Assembly: GCF_964204865.1 (NCBI RefSeq)
Contig: NC_135251.1
Span: forward strand, 7,874,001 to 7,938,000
Direction: 5' to 3'
Source of the DNA: Styela clava
Taxonomy: Eukaryota; Chordata; Ascidiacea; Stolidobranchia; Styelidae
DNA length: 64,000 bases
Position 1 is the first letter of the stretch, and each line of letters opens with the position of its first letter. The position numbers and the translations under genes were made by a program. A model generated the notes under the pieces. It had not been told where the DNA came from, made no database searches, and worked only from the letters and a program-made list of their open reading frames with translations. Below, one piece after another: positions 50,230 through 63,100 of this stretch.

Positions 50230-51163
50230 GCATTGGAATTTTTTTTTATTTATAGTTTTTTATTGATTTTTTAGCTTTTGGTTATTTTTACATTTTTTTT
50301 ATATTTCATAATTTAAGCAAATGTGAGGTTTTAAAAAAAACTTATATACAACAAGAATTCAAATACAGCAAGATGATGTACAGTAGTTGTCAAACATAAA
50401 AAACTAAAAAAATCGAAAAATCTAAAGTAACTAATGGAACTTGACATACCATACAAAAATTGACATAACACGGTACATAAAAAAAATTGAAACTGGTCGA
50501 CATAAAAACATAATGTTCTGGAAAAACTTCAAGTGTGTTTGTTGTGTCTCACTAAAAATAGTATACACAAAAAGCTAAAACATTAATGCAACACTCAGCC
50601 GAATTTTCAAAAATAATAGGGAAAAATAATCATAAACTTGGAATGACAAGGATTTGTATGAAAAAACATGCAAATCAGGATTGGGTGCATATCTACCAAG
50701 ATTACCCCTGTCAGTTCAAGAGGTCAAATCTTGCGAGGGACGGATATTAATTCTTGAAATCTTTGCTGAAGAGTGATGGATATGAACAAGATTCAGTTTT
50801 ACTATGCTTCTACAATCTAAGACTGTGCAAAGTCAGCATTTCACAAAAAAAAGATTATAAAATTTTTGCTTAAATTCTAATATTACTGAAAAATTTGACT
50901 AGTTAGGGAACAGTCTTTGAAGGTTAATTTTTTTAATATTTAATTCATGTGCTACATGTGCATGTCCATAATGTGTTTATATGGATAAAAGTTATGAACC
51001 TCAGTATTATTCGGCATTCAGTTTGAGAATATTGGAGAAATTTAATGTTGAATATACGACAGTCGACAGTAACATTATAGGGCATGTTGATGAAACATTT
51101 TATCTAATCATTGTCTTTAGAATGTATTCAGTTTGCGATACTTCTCATCTGTATATGAAGTTT
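50230..51163 (-). other. 3' flank / probable 3' UTR of copy C
   Basis: Collinear with 22500-23401 downstream of copy A. No open frame is conserved, consistent with untranslated sequence. Confidence 0.5.
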
Positions 51164-51183
51164 TTAGCAAAGATCATCGGAAT
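51164..51183 (-). CDS. Terminal tail exon of copy C (DSDDLC)
   Basis: Acceptor TTTTTTTCAG, then ATTCCGATGATCTTTGCTAA, giving NSDDLC or DSDDLC and a stop. Copy A has the same 20 bases with TGA (23421-23402), so the ending is conserved. In copy C it is reached only if the upstream stops in 51583-51676 are avoided. Confidence 0.5.
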
Positions 51184-54100
51184 CTGAAAAAAAAAAATTT
51201 GTTCATTCAGATGACGCTGAAAACTGTCCTCAGTAGAAAAATATCATAACAACTTTCTAATTAATTTTGGAATAAGGCATTAGATTAGAAAATATTACAA
51301 ATCTTGAATATTGTTTGTTTAAAATGAACTTGGTAGAATTCCTGCAAATATAATAATATTTCTAGGGTAATTGATCGTTCGCAGATATGTAAAGACTACG
51401 TTCAAAAACGAAGGCAATTATATAGTACAGTACACATAGCAAAAATAGAAATTCTGAAAACATAAATTATGCAGACAAAATAAGTTATTGTTTCATGTAA
51501 TCTGGCTCCAAGAACTATTTCGGGAACATAAAGAAAGAGATCAAGTTTGCGAAGCTATTTTTGTCAATGGTGTTTCACGTACTGTCATCACCTTCATGTT
51601 GTATTGGTTTATTCTATTGTGGTCATATTGCTTGGTTTCCACCTACTGCTCCACCATTTCCTTGATCATTTTGTCCCTTGAAAAAATTTCATTTTTACTA
51701 TCTAGCATATGTTTTATCTTTATTACCTGCTATAAAAATGCAGCCAAATATCATTCAAATTTAGGAATTAAATATTTCATATGGTTTATTGGTTGAATAT
51801 TACACAGGTCTGGTCTCTTGGTATAGCAAAGTTCCATATGTATGGTAACATCACATTTTGTGGCTTGGTATCAACCTGAAATAGGATAGGCTCAACATAT
51901 TTTTCCCAGGGAAGGAAAAGCCTATAACACGGTTTAACTTGGGGCATGGCGTTAGTTAGCCAATCATTCCAAATGCATAAACTTGATGATGGAGGAAGCA
52001 ATAACAGACCAGCGATTAGGTGAATTAACCTACAATGGCAAGGAGTCAAGAAATCCTCCCCATGTGATGCGACCCCACGCAGGGTAATCAGAGGTGTGGT
52101 GGCCAGTGTATAACATGACATACGATGCACCACACCGCCAAGACTGTAACTGTCTATTACATCTTGTAAGAGGTGGTTGAGGTGATACATGTGAATACAA
52201 ATAATTATAGGAAGTTGAGAATAAATATTAATCAAATTTTACCATTTGCTGATTGTTCTGATTTTCTCTCTCCGGTAAATGCACATTCTCAATATTTGCA
52301 CCAGCAAAGTTGATATTTGGAGGTCCTCTGCGTTCTATAAATATAAGTTTAAAAAGATGTTTAATGCAGAAAAGATTTATGATCGCCTTTGGCTTAGTTT
52401 CAAACTAAAGATTTATTCTCTTATAAAAATATATATCAATGGAAGTGTGATGTACCAAAATCTACGTCCAAGTAAATAAACTTAGTGGTGAGTAGGTTCT
52501 CAAGACAATGCGCAGTTAACATAAGACATTCTTTACAACTTCAATATGCAAAAAGTCGGGTAATAAAATTCAACTTTACATATTCCAATGATGGGATTTT
52601 CAAAACTGGCCAATCATGTAATGTACATTCTGTTCAATCTAGATTTTAACCAACATACAAAACTATTTGACATTTATCTTTCATTTTGGAATGAAGCAAA
52701 CTTGCTCGGGGCAATAGTTACATTCCTCCTCACCTGGAGGTTTTAGTGGAAAAGTAAATTTTATAACTTTTCTATCATTTTCATCTTCATTTTTCACCAT
52801 TACACATTTGATGATTATTTTAGGATATGGTTGTAAGTCAGGGAGAATTTCAAATTCAAAGTCATGTCTTGATGCCATTAAGAAGTCATCATCTACGGAA
52901 AATATGTGACCATTAGGTTCATTGAACTGCAAGTCTCCAGGCCCTCCTTCGATTCGTAGTTGGAGATGAATTTTGTCTCCGTGCCTTAAAATCAATTGGT
53001 TGAATCTTGTTGGTACCGGGTGTGCACCACGGCTCTCGTAATATGTAATTATGTTTCTTTCAACAAGTTCACTTAGACTAAAAAATGTGATGCAGATTTG
53101 GTTGTGACCCATGATATACAGAAAGTTTTCTTTGAGAACTGGGGGATACCACCATCGTTTGATAGTGGCAATTACTCGACTGAACTCTTGACAGCGGAAT
53201 TCTATAGTTCTGTCATGCGTGACTAGATCAGGTTTAATAACGTTCCAGTCAGTGTCATTGGTAAAGTGAAGTATGTCAACGTCCTCTTTCTTCAGCTCAA
53301 GACGCCATGACTTCATTTGTACTACTGCGCTTTTGTGTAATGTTGATTCTGCACTGATGTCAAGAGCTGGTGTGATTGCATAGTATTGTGCTGGGCATAT
53401 TGAATTGTCCAATCCAAGTGACATCCAAACTTTTGTTTGTTCATTGAATGTTCCATCCGGAAAAAAAACTTTGCATTCGTTAATATTTGTTATACCTCCT
53501 CCCACTGCAATGTTTTCAACTAAAAACAATTTGATTTTACTGTTAACAACTAAGCAAAAAAAGAGTTATGTTTTTATTTTATAAATAAACAGGTTCATAA
53601 AACTGCATATGCGGTAACTCAAATCTGAAAGCTTGCTACTGGATTATATTCTTCTTGATAATTCCATGTCATGATGTTGTCATTCAAAACCAAATACAGA
53701 ATTTTTTTTTTTCAAACTATAGCTATGATATCATTGAATACTTATATAGTTCTAACTACGTGACATCGCAGATCACACGTATTGGATTCAAATTTCATTC
53801 TCCTCACTCTGGGTATTGAATATGCATATAACTGCACACACACATAAAAACTTCCACCGCTGCCAATAGGCTCGGCACATTTTCAATAAAATGGACGCAA
53901 AATTTGTATTTTCTATATTCCATCTAAGTTGTAAATTTGATTATGTAATTGTATCTAAAGTAAATGTTTCATCATTTATTTTAGATATTATTCATATCAT
54001 CAAACTGCAGTAGCTATGCAATTTCCTCCAAAAGTAATTCCTTGTTTGCTTGGAATTAAAAAAAATTAGACATCCTGATGCCACTTGCAAATAAAATTCT

Positions 54101-57100
54101 TCACACTACTTTTAAAATAAGACAATAACATTTGCATACTCCAGAAGTTATTGTAGTATCGTTTGTCAGCAAGACACACAATATTCGGAGCGTCATTTTC
54201 AAACCTTGGCAATGGTAAAACTTATTTTTGTTATGTAAATATATGTTTTAGAGGGCTTGCCCAGACTCAAATACTGTATGTGTATGTCGTATTTTTTGTG
54301 GTATGTTGTTAAATTCACCAATATCAGACGTGATCGACCACTTGGGACATGGCGATCAGCGAGTTGGATATCTTTGCTATAGAGTATAATGCGATTGCTG
54401 GAAATCCCAATAGTCTCAATTTAGCGCATACGGTAATTATTTACTTGCTTTGCTGATATTTTATTATCATGCTGTATGTCCAGGGGTGTGCAACCTATAT
54501 TACAGGAGGGCCAGATACAAGTAACTGGGTACGGCAGCGGGTCGCGCCTTTCCTATGTTTTCTTAGCAACAGGATTTTGCTAGCCAGCGTTGCTAATATG
54601 GCAGCGGCACCCAGGTACTAATACAGTATAGGCTTTGCGATGTAAACAGGTTGGAATTGCTCACACGTACCAGATTAAATGAACGAAAGCTCATTTCGCG
54701 GGCCCACCATTTAAATTTGGTACCATACTTATCCGCGGGCTGCACAATTTTATCTCGCGGGCCACAGTTTGCACACCACTGCTGTAGTCGATCAAAATAT
54801 GAACCATGGCAAAAACTGGAATAAATTGTTACAATGAGTTGGAAAGTCTACCGTCACTACAATATGATTCTGACTGCCAGTGGTTGCTCTCTTGTATATG
54901 TGTGTTATTCACAGAAGTAAACGACATAAAAAATTGAAATCTACTTAATCCTGAAAATATACCTTTTATAACATTATTTGACTGTGTCTTGACTCCAATG
55001 TTCCCCAATTCATCTTTAGCCCAGACTTGGAAACGATATTTTTTACCGAGTGTAGGTGACTTCATTCTATACTGAGGAATCTCTGCAATGTGAGTCTTCC
55101 TAAGTTTAACATCATCACAGAAGATTTCTATGTTGTATAGAACATTGCTGTCAGGTACTTCATTCCAAGTCAAAAGAATGTCGGATCCACTTCTTTGAGA
55201 TGAAACATTTTCAATTTGCGGCAAAGCTTAAAACAAATATTTCAACTCAACGCAGATATTAAAACAGATGTGAGAGCGTGTGACACCTCATTTGTAGCAA
55301 CAGGACTTTTTGAAAACCTCTTGCACATGACAAAGAGAACACACGTACAAAAGAATCAGATTCGGATTTAAGATTTAGCCCGTCAATCCATTTAGTTTGA
55401 CCCTTTTTAACACTCAGGTTGTTCCCCATCAACCATGAAATCCTAATCCAACAGTTTATGTTGACAGTTCTGACAAAGCTGATCTAAACAAACTATGAGA
55501 GAATGATACATATCACGTTAAAAAATTAACTTTGTTTACATTTATGCTTGTACAAAACATCAAACTACTTTCGATTTTGTACTTCAAGCTGCAAGTTGGA
55601 GGCCCGCAATTTTAAAGAGGCCTTGTGGGTAGCAGTCGGAGAAAATCCAGGATTGATGGAAATACTGTGAGTTTACTTATAATAAATATATTAAAAAATA
55701 ATAATTTACCATTCTAATTAGTTTATTGTTATGTTGCATGGGTCGTTTTTTTTATATCAAGAAAGATATATAAAGCGTTTAGTGTTTAGTTCTTTCAAAA
55801 TTACTTCCCCAGAAGTACAGTTATATTATCTGTATCTTTTCTCATATTCAATTCTGTAATGTCGCTTAAAATTATAGTCTTTTGTAATAGATATTACTTG
55901 GGAGCAGACCAGTGACTGTAGTCTACAATTGTTGTGAGCAAGGAAACCAGTTTCCTCCCAGTTTTCCTCTGTAACCTTTCTTCTGACACTGATATTATGA
56001 TGAATTGTTAAGTTTGACTAGTTTATAACTTGCAGTGTGAGTAGACCTAGCGCTATTGCCAAAGAACAACCAAGTACATTTGAGATGGATTTCAGGACCT
56101 ACCAAAAAAAAAACTGACTGCGCGCCACAAAAACAGCTCTGCGTTTTCCTGCTGCTATTACATGGCTCACTAAAATAAAGGCACAAAACGTTTCTTAACT
56201 TAAGCGATTGTTTCTCTAAATAAGGAGTTTGAGATGAAAAGGCCAAATCCAGTCATATAATCTGCCGGACACTGTCTGCACAAGACAATTCATTTCTCGT
56301 GCCCTCCGCCACCCTCTCCCCCATCCCGTACCAGTAACATGTGACAGTACCGATCACAGAACGTCCATAATGACACTGTCTTGATGTTTATAGATTCAAA
56401 TATCAATCCCAGGTCGAATACCTCAAAAACGTTCTGCTAATGAATACGAACATCTGCTGATGTTTTAGTCACTGGATTTGTTCTGGGCGCCGCAGCACAA
56501 AACGTGTCATAACAGGGTTTGGACCAACCTGGTATACTTGATTAAACGCAATCACAAACATAATACAAGTACTATACTGCTCATAATATTTAAGTTGTTT
56601 AACATGTGTCAGAATTACCATATAGACTTATTTCATCTTCTTGTTGAATTTCCTCTACTTCAGTTGTAGGGATTTTGCTTCTGAAAACAAAGTTTATGTA
56701 CATAAGGAAACAAATTAAAATTTCTTGACTGGATTTTATTTGGTTGGCAAAGTTTGCCTCGTTTGTCACTTAAAATCACTCAAAATTAGATAATCTTTAG
56801 ACATTGGTTGGAAAGTCGGATTTGTCCATCATGCTAAACAGTGGTTCTCAACCTTTTACTGACCGCGTACCACTTTACTGTTTTTTACTATAGCCACGTA
56901 CCACCGATAAAGCCCCCTTTTAGGCGTGAGGGAAAAGACACAAGAAACGTGCTATGGGGGTATTTGATAATGTGGCACTACATCCCTTGTGGCATGAAAA
57001 ACGGACCAAGACTTGCCCACATCGCTTCATTTATGGTGGGCAATATCGGGCGAAGGCGATCTCTAATGACAAGGACTGGTAGCGCACCAGGGCTATGAAC

Positions 57101-60100
57101 GTTTCCCCGACTATTGACCCCGGAAAAAATTATCCCTACACTTTACTATTGCAAACTTTATGCTTATTCTGAGAGTGGTTTGATGTGTTGGCGCATATGA
57201 ACTGGCTTATGTGTTCGAAACTATCATTTTTATTAAAATTAATCAACCATGTGCCGCGTTTGCAGGTACTGATATAGCTAGTTTAGCCTTGTCCATTGCA
57301 GCATTTGCGAGATTCGTTTGATTACTGCAACTAAAGTAAAGCTCCGCGGAAGACATAATGACAATTAAGTTAATTGATTTACAATTCTTTTCTTGAAACA
57401 CAACTGAAAACTGAAAAATATCACTCAAACTACAAAAGCGAGGCAATGTTTGCAACCATGCTTGAATATCTGTTTGACAGATGTGTCTGAGCGGCTGGGG
57501 TGCAGAAATTGCAATTGTTACGTGTCATTATTGACTCATTGCTGATTGGTTATGGTTACGGAAATGAACAGAAAAACTGATGCTTTGGGAAACATCCATA
57601 AACGCTGTTCAGCGAATACATACAGTATGGAAGATAAAGCGTTGTCGACATAAATTTAGTCAACTGAAAGAGTAATTGTTGCAATAATTCAAATCTGCTC
57701 GCGTACCACTTGAAAAGCTCCCGCGTACCACTAGTGGTACGCGTACCACAGGTTGAGAACCACTGTGCTAAGACATTGAAATCCACTAGGAGTTTATGAG
57801 TAGATTAACCGAGCAGTGCCTCGAAAACAAGTTACTTATACAGCCATAGGGAGGTTCGGGATATAACCTTAGTTGAAGAATCTCAGATCCTAGTCTTTGT
57901 ATGTGCTGAAAATTCGATTCTAATTATCATTTCAATTTGGGTGACATGAAAATTATGAGCAAAATTATTTTCAAGATGCCTTTTGTGCAACTGCTTTAAA
58001 CTTTTCTGGTCAATTTCTCATAACAATAAGATCTTAAAAGGGAATTGTATTCAAACCATGACGAATGTACATTTAGACTTTAGTCTAAACAAGATTATGA
58101 ACAAATCTATGCTCTGTCGAAGTAAAACTTGTTCCATAGATAATTTCAGTCCGACAAAGAACAGATATCGATGGTAAAGATATAGCAATCACAATTAAGA
58201 CTCAAGTATGAAACAATTATTGGACACGTAGTGGACATAACGATCGTTTCAATATTATGTTGGTCTTGTTGTTGTTCTTTGACACTTTTTGGACATCTAG
58301 TGGAAAATCTAAAAAACGCTTTACTCTTTCATTACTGGACCGATTGCTTCGAAATTTTTACCGGTTAAAGATGACATTTTTCTCCAGAAGGCTATTACTT
58401 TTATTTATTTCAAATATTTCTGTTAGCTCTGTGAGATTTGTTTTTGTTTGCTATGACGTCACCGAACGTTCTGCGGACGCATAGCCGACACTCCTCTTCT
58501 TTTTGATCACGTGACATCTAACGTCGATGGTTCGTAACGAAGTCCTTACGGTACTTTGCTGCGATTTTTTCCTTACGCTGATCGACGGTACGGTAAACTG
58601 TACAGTACTGCGAACAGACGTGTCCATATATTTGGGCGTAGCTCTCTTGTTTCGAGGATCATTATTTTTTAACTATGTTAATAATTTATCTGACCTTGGA
58701 CCTCCATCTCCGTCTGAAGTTTTTCTCCTCTTCTCACATGTAGTTCTAGATGAGGTATCGCCTACAGAAAAAAAAAATTTAATTACCACTTTGCGTAAGA
58801 AAAGCAATTTTTATGAAGGATAAAAATAAAGTTCTATATCCTACTTAATGTTGTTCAGATTTTTTAAATTTATATTAATTTATTTCAGTTTTAAATCAAA
58901 ATCATTATATTTTATATTACATGTTAGGCCACTAACACTTGTCATCCGGTCTACAATTTTTTTCATATTTAGAAACTTCAATTAGCTGTTTAAACATAAA
59001 GACTATATATACAACCACTGAAGTAATGACTTAACTATGCTTAAATATTAAAAAGGTAATCAAAATGGCAAAAAAGGAAAAGATGGTCAAAATAAATACT
59101 TTTATTAGTTTGATTACTAATGTTAACAACCAATTAATTATTTTGAATTTACAATAATATATATAGTTAGTTCAAATAATTCATTCAAAGAATTCTAATA
59201 TTAGCTAACCCAAAATATGAGTGGAGGCTTCAATCCACCTCACTCACAAACTTTATTATTGTCTCAATTTGAATGCATTCTCTTATTTGTTCAGAGGCAT
59301 GATATTCTCATTTATGTAGATAGATTAAATCGTACAAATTTCATTGAAAGCATAGCCTATCTTGAAGAACTTATGGCTCCGATAATGTTATCGCCACATG
59401 CTAAAGATCTATATTGTAGTCATAATCAATACAAGAAAACCGCTTGCAGGAGTAAGGAAATGTGTAGAATGTGTCAAACCAAGATGCCTATTGTTTTTCC
59501 AAGTTTGTTGCTTTTAACGATCAGTTCAATGCTTTGTTTTCAGTGAGTGTGGAAACAATGGTTTGTTTTCAGTGATCGTGGAAATTATGTAAAAAGTAAG
59601 CTGCATAAGTAAAATATCATTTAGACACCGTATTTATCTCGGGGGAGAGGAAAGTCGATCAGACAGCGCAAGCATATGGCATACCGCGGCCTGTGATCCA
59701 TGTAGGTATGAGACTTGTAAGCAATTAGTTAGTTATTTGTTATCAAATGCATGGACTTGATGATAGACGAAGCTGTAACCAGCCAGTGGTTAATTGGACA
59801 ACACTACAACAATGTCCCACAATCCTATTAAAATAATTATCCCTGACAAGATTCCAACTTGCAAACTCTCGGGGGGGTAATCATAGGTGCGATGGGAGGA
59901 AGCATATTTCTAACAATTGGAACCATGCGCCACATTGCCTGAGTTTGGATTCCCTGGATTGTTGAAAAAATCCAGAACTGCTGGAATCCTATGTGAGAAG
60001 GTGTGGCGCCAGTTTTTTCAAGTTATAGTCATTATATCATTGAATAATTATATAGTTCTAGCTAAGTTGTTATCAGGTGGCGTAGTGGCCTTTTTTAAAT

Positions 60101-63100
60101 CAGGCTCAAAACTGCTTGACTGGATGAAACTGTAATGTTTCATTCCCTCTTTAAGATCAGCACAAAACATTTACATTGCCTTTTTTGCAGTAGTGGTTTA
60201 TATTCAACATTCACAGCTGATCCTAACAAACTATGAGAGAACTTGAAGTTTCAAGTGTCCCACTAAAATGTTACATAAATAGGATTTTTTCATTGTGGGA
60301 AATTTTTAATTCTTTATGTTAACAGCAAAACTAAATTTTTTGTGTGGCCCAGTCAGATGTCTGAAATTGGTTATATGGTCAGTACTTCCTCATAATTACA
60401 AGCATTTAGCTCAGCCCAACTCTACCTGATTCTATTAGTATGGCTGACTTACTATGCTGAGTTGGCTTTGCAAGTTGTTTAGTTACTTCTTCATCTGATT
60501 GTTTTGCTTCTACTCCAGACAGCAGGAGTTCACTTCTGAAAAAAAATTAGAGCATTCGAATATATCAATGGCTTGGTTATATATCAATATCATTGGTTAA
60601 AATAATGGCTCCTATTACTCGATTTCAAAACCCTTCTCCTTACCCAGGGTGTTAAAGATTGTGCGCCAGGTGTGGGCATGGACTTTAAACGAAAGATTTC
60701 CATCCTGTGATAGATAATATATAACACTTTAACCTCTAGACCACCGGTTCCCACTAGTGCAACGTGGCAATTTGCTAAGAGTGCCCCGAAAATTAACAGA
60801 ATTGTGGTAAACATAACTAATATATGATTAAATATTTTACATATTGTAATTAATATAAATTTATAGTTTTTCATTTTAAATGTGTATATGAACATATATA
60901 ATTATCAACCAGCAAAGATGAGCAATTCGTCAACTTGACTTCAGATTTTAATGACCTTATAGAATATAGAATTTTGGGCGCTCCTTCCATATGTGAACCA
61001 AGATAACCCTAAACTGGTACACATAGTATGTTCAGGTGTCTGCCATCTCGATTTACATACTACGAGAGTACCAAAGTTTGTGCAAACACCCGTTTGCAAT
61101 AGCCACAAGTGCATTAGATGAATATTCCTCTTCCTTTAGACGCACAACTTTAAAAACATAAAACAGCAATTTTTTATTTGGGTGCGCTGTTGTTATGTAA
61201 ACCGCTGCAGTAGGCCATCACTCAATCCCCTTGACAATTGAAATACAGGTGAACATTATAAATCATACAAAGTTAAAGTACTGTCATATCTAACCTGGGA
61301 CTTCCTACTTCTTGTGAAGTCCCCACTTTTTCTTCAGTATTCCGAAAACTGTCATCTGGTGATCCTTAAAAAGAAAAATAAATCATGATCAAGAAATGAT
61401 AGTATTTAAGAATCAGACAACTCTTTTGAGCTATTCAATATCGTTTATCACAAACTATGATAGAATTTCCTATTTAACCCGGAAAAGAATAATTGATAAT
61501 ACTGCTTATTCATACGAGAAACCGCGGCCTCTCTTTCATCATCCGGTTACCAGTGCATGTTGGCCGAGTATAGGATTAGTTAACCAGTTACTATTCCAAA
61601 TGCATGGACTTGATGAACTCAGCAATCCTCTCACACTACTCAATTTAAAAATATATTTATAACTTACCAAATTCAGCTTTTGAAGTTGTGGTCTGAAGTT
61701 GTTTAGAAAAGACAACATTGGTTGTAGCATCCGCTGACTTTCTTTGACTTTTGAGTATTATGCCTCCATCCAAGTAAATTTCTAGTTTCTGTAATAAATA
61801 AATTTTTTATAATAAATTAGTACTGAAAGGTTTTAAGAATAATTTTTAAACTGTCAATGGTCTGTAATATTTTCCGTGTTGGAATTCAATGCATTTTATC
61901 ACTCCATACTATATAGACGGGATGCTTATTCATAAAATTTTTCCATTATTGGAAACCTTTTCGATAAAATTCATTGATAATTGCTTTAAAGTATTGGTAC
62001 ATTTACTTGAAATTAGAATATTTCTTATTCAAACAGAAACACGAATGAAATCTTGACGATGTAAAATTTTTATTCTCAATTTCATTTGATGAAAAAATTG
62101 AAATAAATTCTCAATGCAGTAGAGCAAGATGAATGATAAATTTTGGGAACTAAAAAATGTACTATGCAAATTGTTCTTTTTATAAAAACACAAATAAACA
62201 TGATTAAAATATAGCAAATATTGATTATGTGCAACACAATCAAATTGACCGAATCGATTTTAATTATAAGAATTGCTTTAAAGAATTGAAATGACACCAA
62301 TGGAAACAAGAGAGCTATGCTCAAATTTATGGACATAGCTTTGACACATATTTTTGATGACGTCATAGCAAAAAATAAAAGTAATAGCCCTCTGGCAAAA
62401 AATATAATCTTCACTCACTGAAAATTTCAAAGCGATTGGTCCAGTAATCAAAGAGAAAAGCGATTTCTTCAAAACGTGTCAAAGAACAAGAACAACAAGA
62501 ACATCATAATATCAAAACGATCGTTATGTCCACTACGTGTCTAATAACACTCTAATATGTGAAACTCTAATATGTTCAGTCCAGCGTGAACAATTTAGAT
62601 TTTCAGTTAATTTCAGTTTTTATGCAAATCATTGATTTTATGTCTGAACCATATTTTACAAATTGTTGATCCCAAAAGGAATTTCAAACCTCAGATTCAA
62701 TTTCATACAATTGATTCTGCAATATTTCTTTATCTTCATCAGCTATTTTCCATCTCTGCAATGATAACTTATATGTAACATTAGGAAGCAGATTTGCAAC
62801 TGCAACAATATCTTCATGGTTTGCAATACGATCTTCATCATATTCCAACACACCAATCTGTTGAAATAAACAAATACAAAGAACAATCCGACGTGAATGA
62901 AATACATAACAGTCATACTCTGCCCAAGCCACATTGTTCATATTACGCAGAAATGCATTGTAACATTAAAATAGAGCCTTGTGTCGGAAGTTGTGAGTTT
63001 TCATCAAATGAGGAAGAATAATTATCAAAATTCAATGTTTTACTTGTGTGACATTTTTTGTGGTCAAATCAATTGTATTTCACAAATTGGTAGCATTTAA

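Noticed and set aside
51164..52334. A CARD or death domain after UPA
   Set aside because: The tail exons are short and low-complexity, and no helical death-fold pattern was found in the frames down to 50 kb.
59217..59546. A 109-aa plus-strand protein in a copy C intron
   Set aside because: There is no recognisable domain, splice context or homologous frame in copy B. AT-rich sequence gives such frames by chance.
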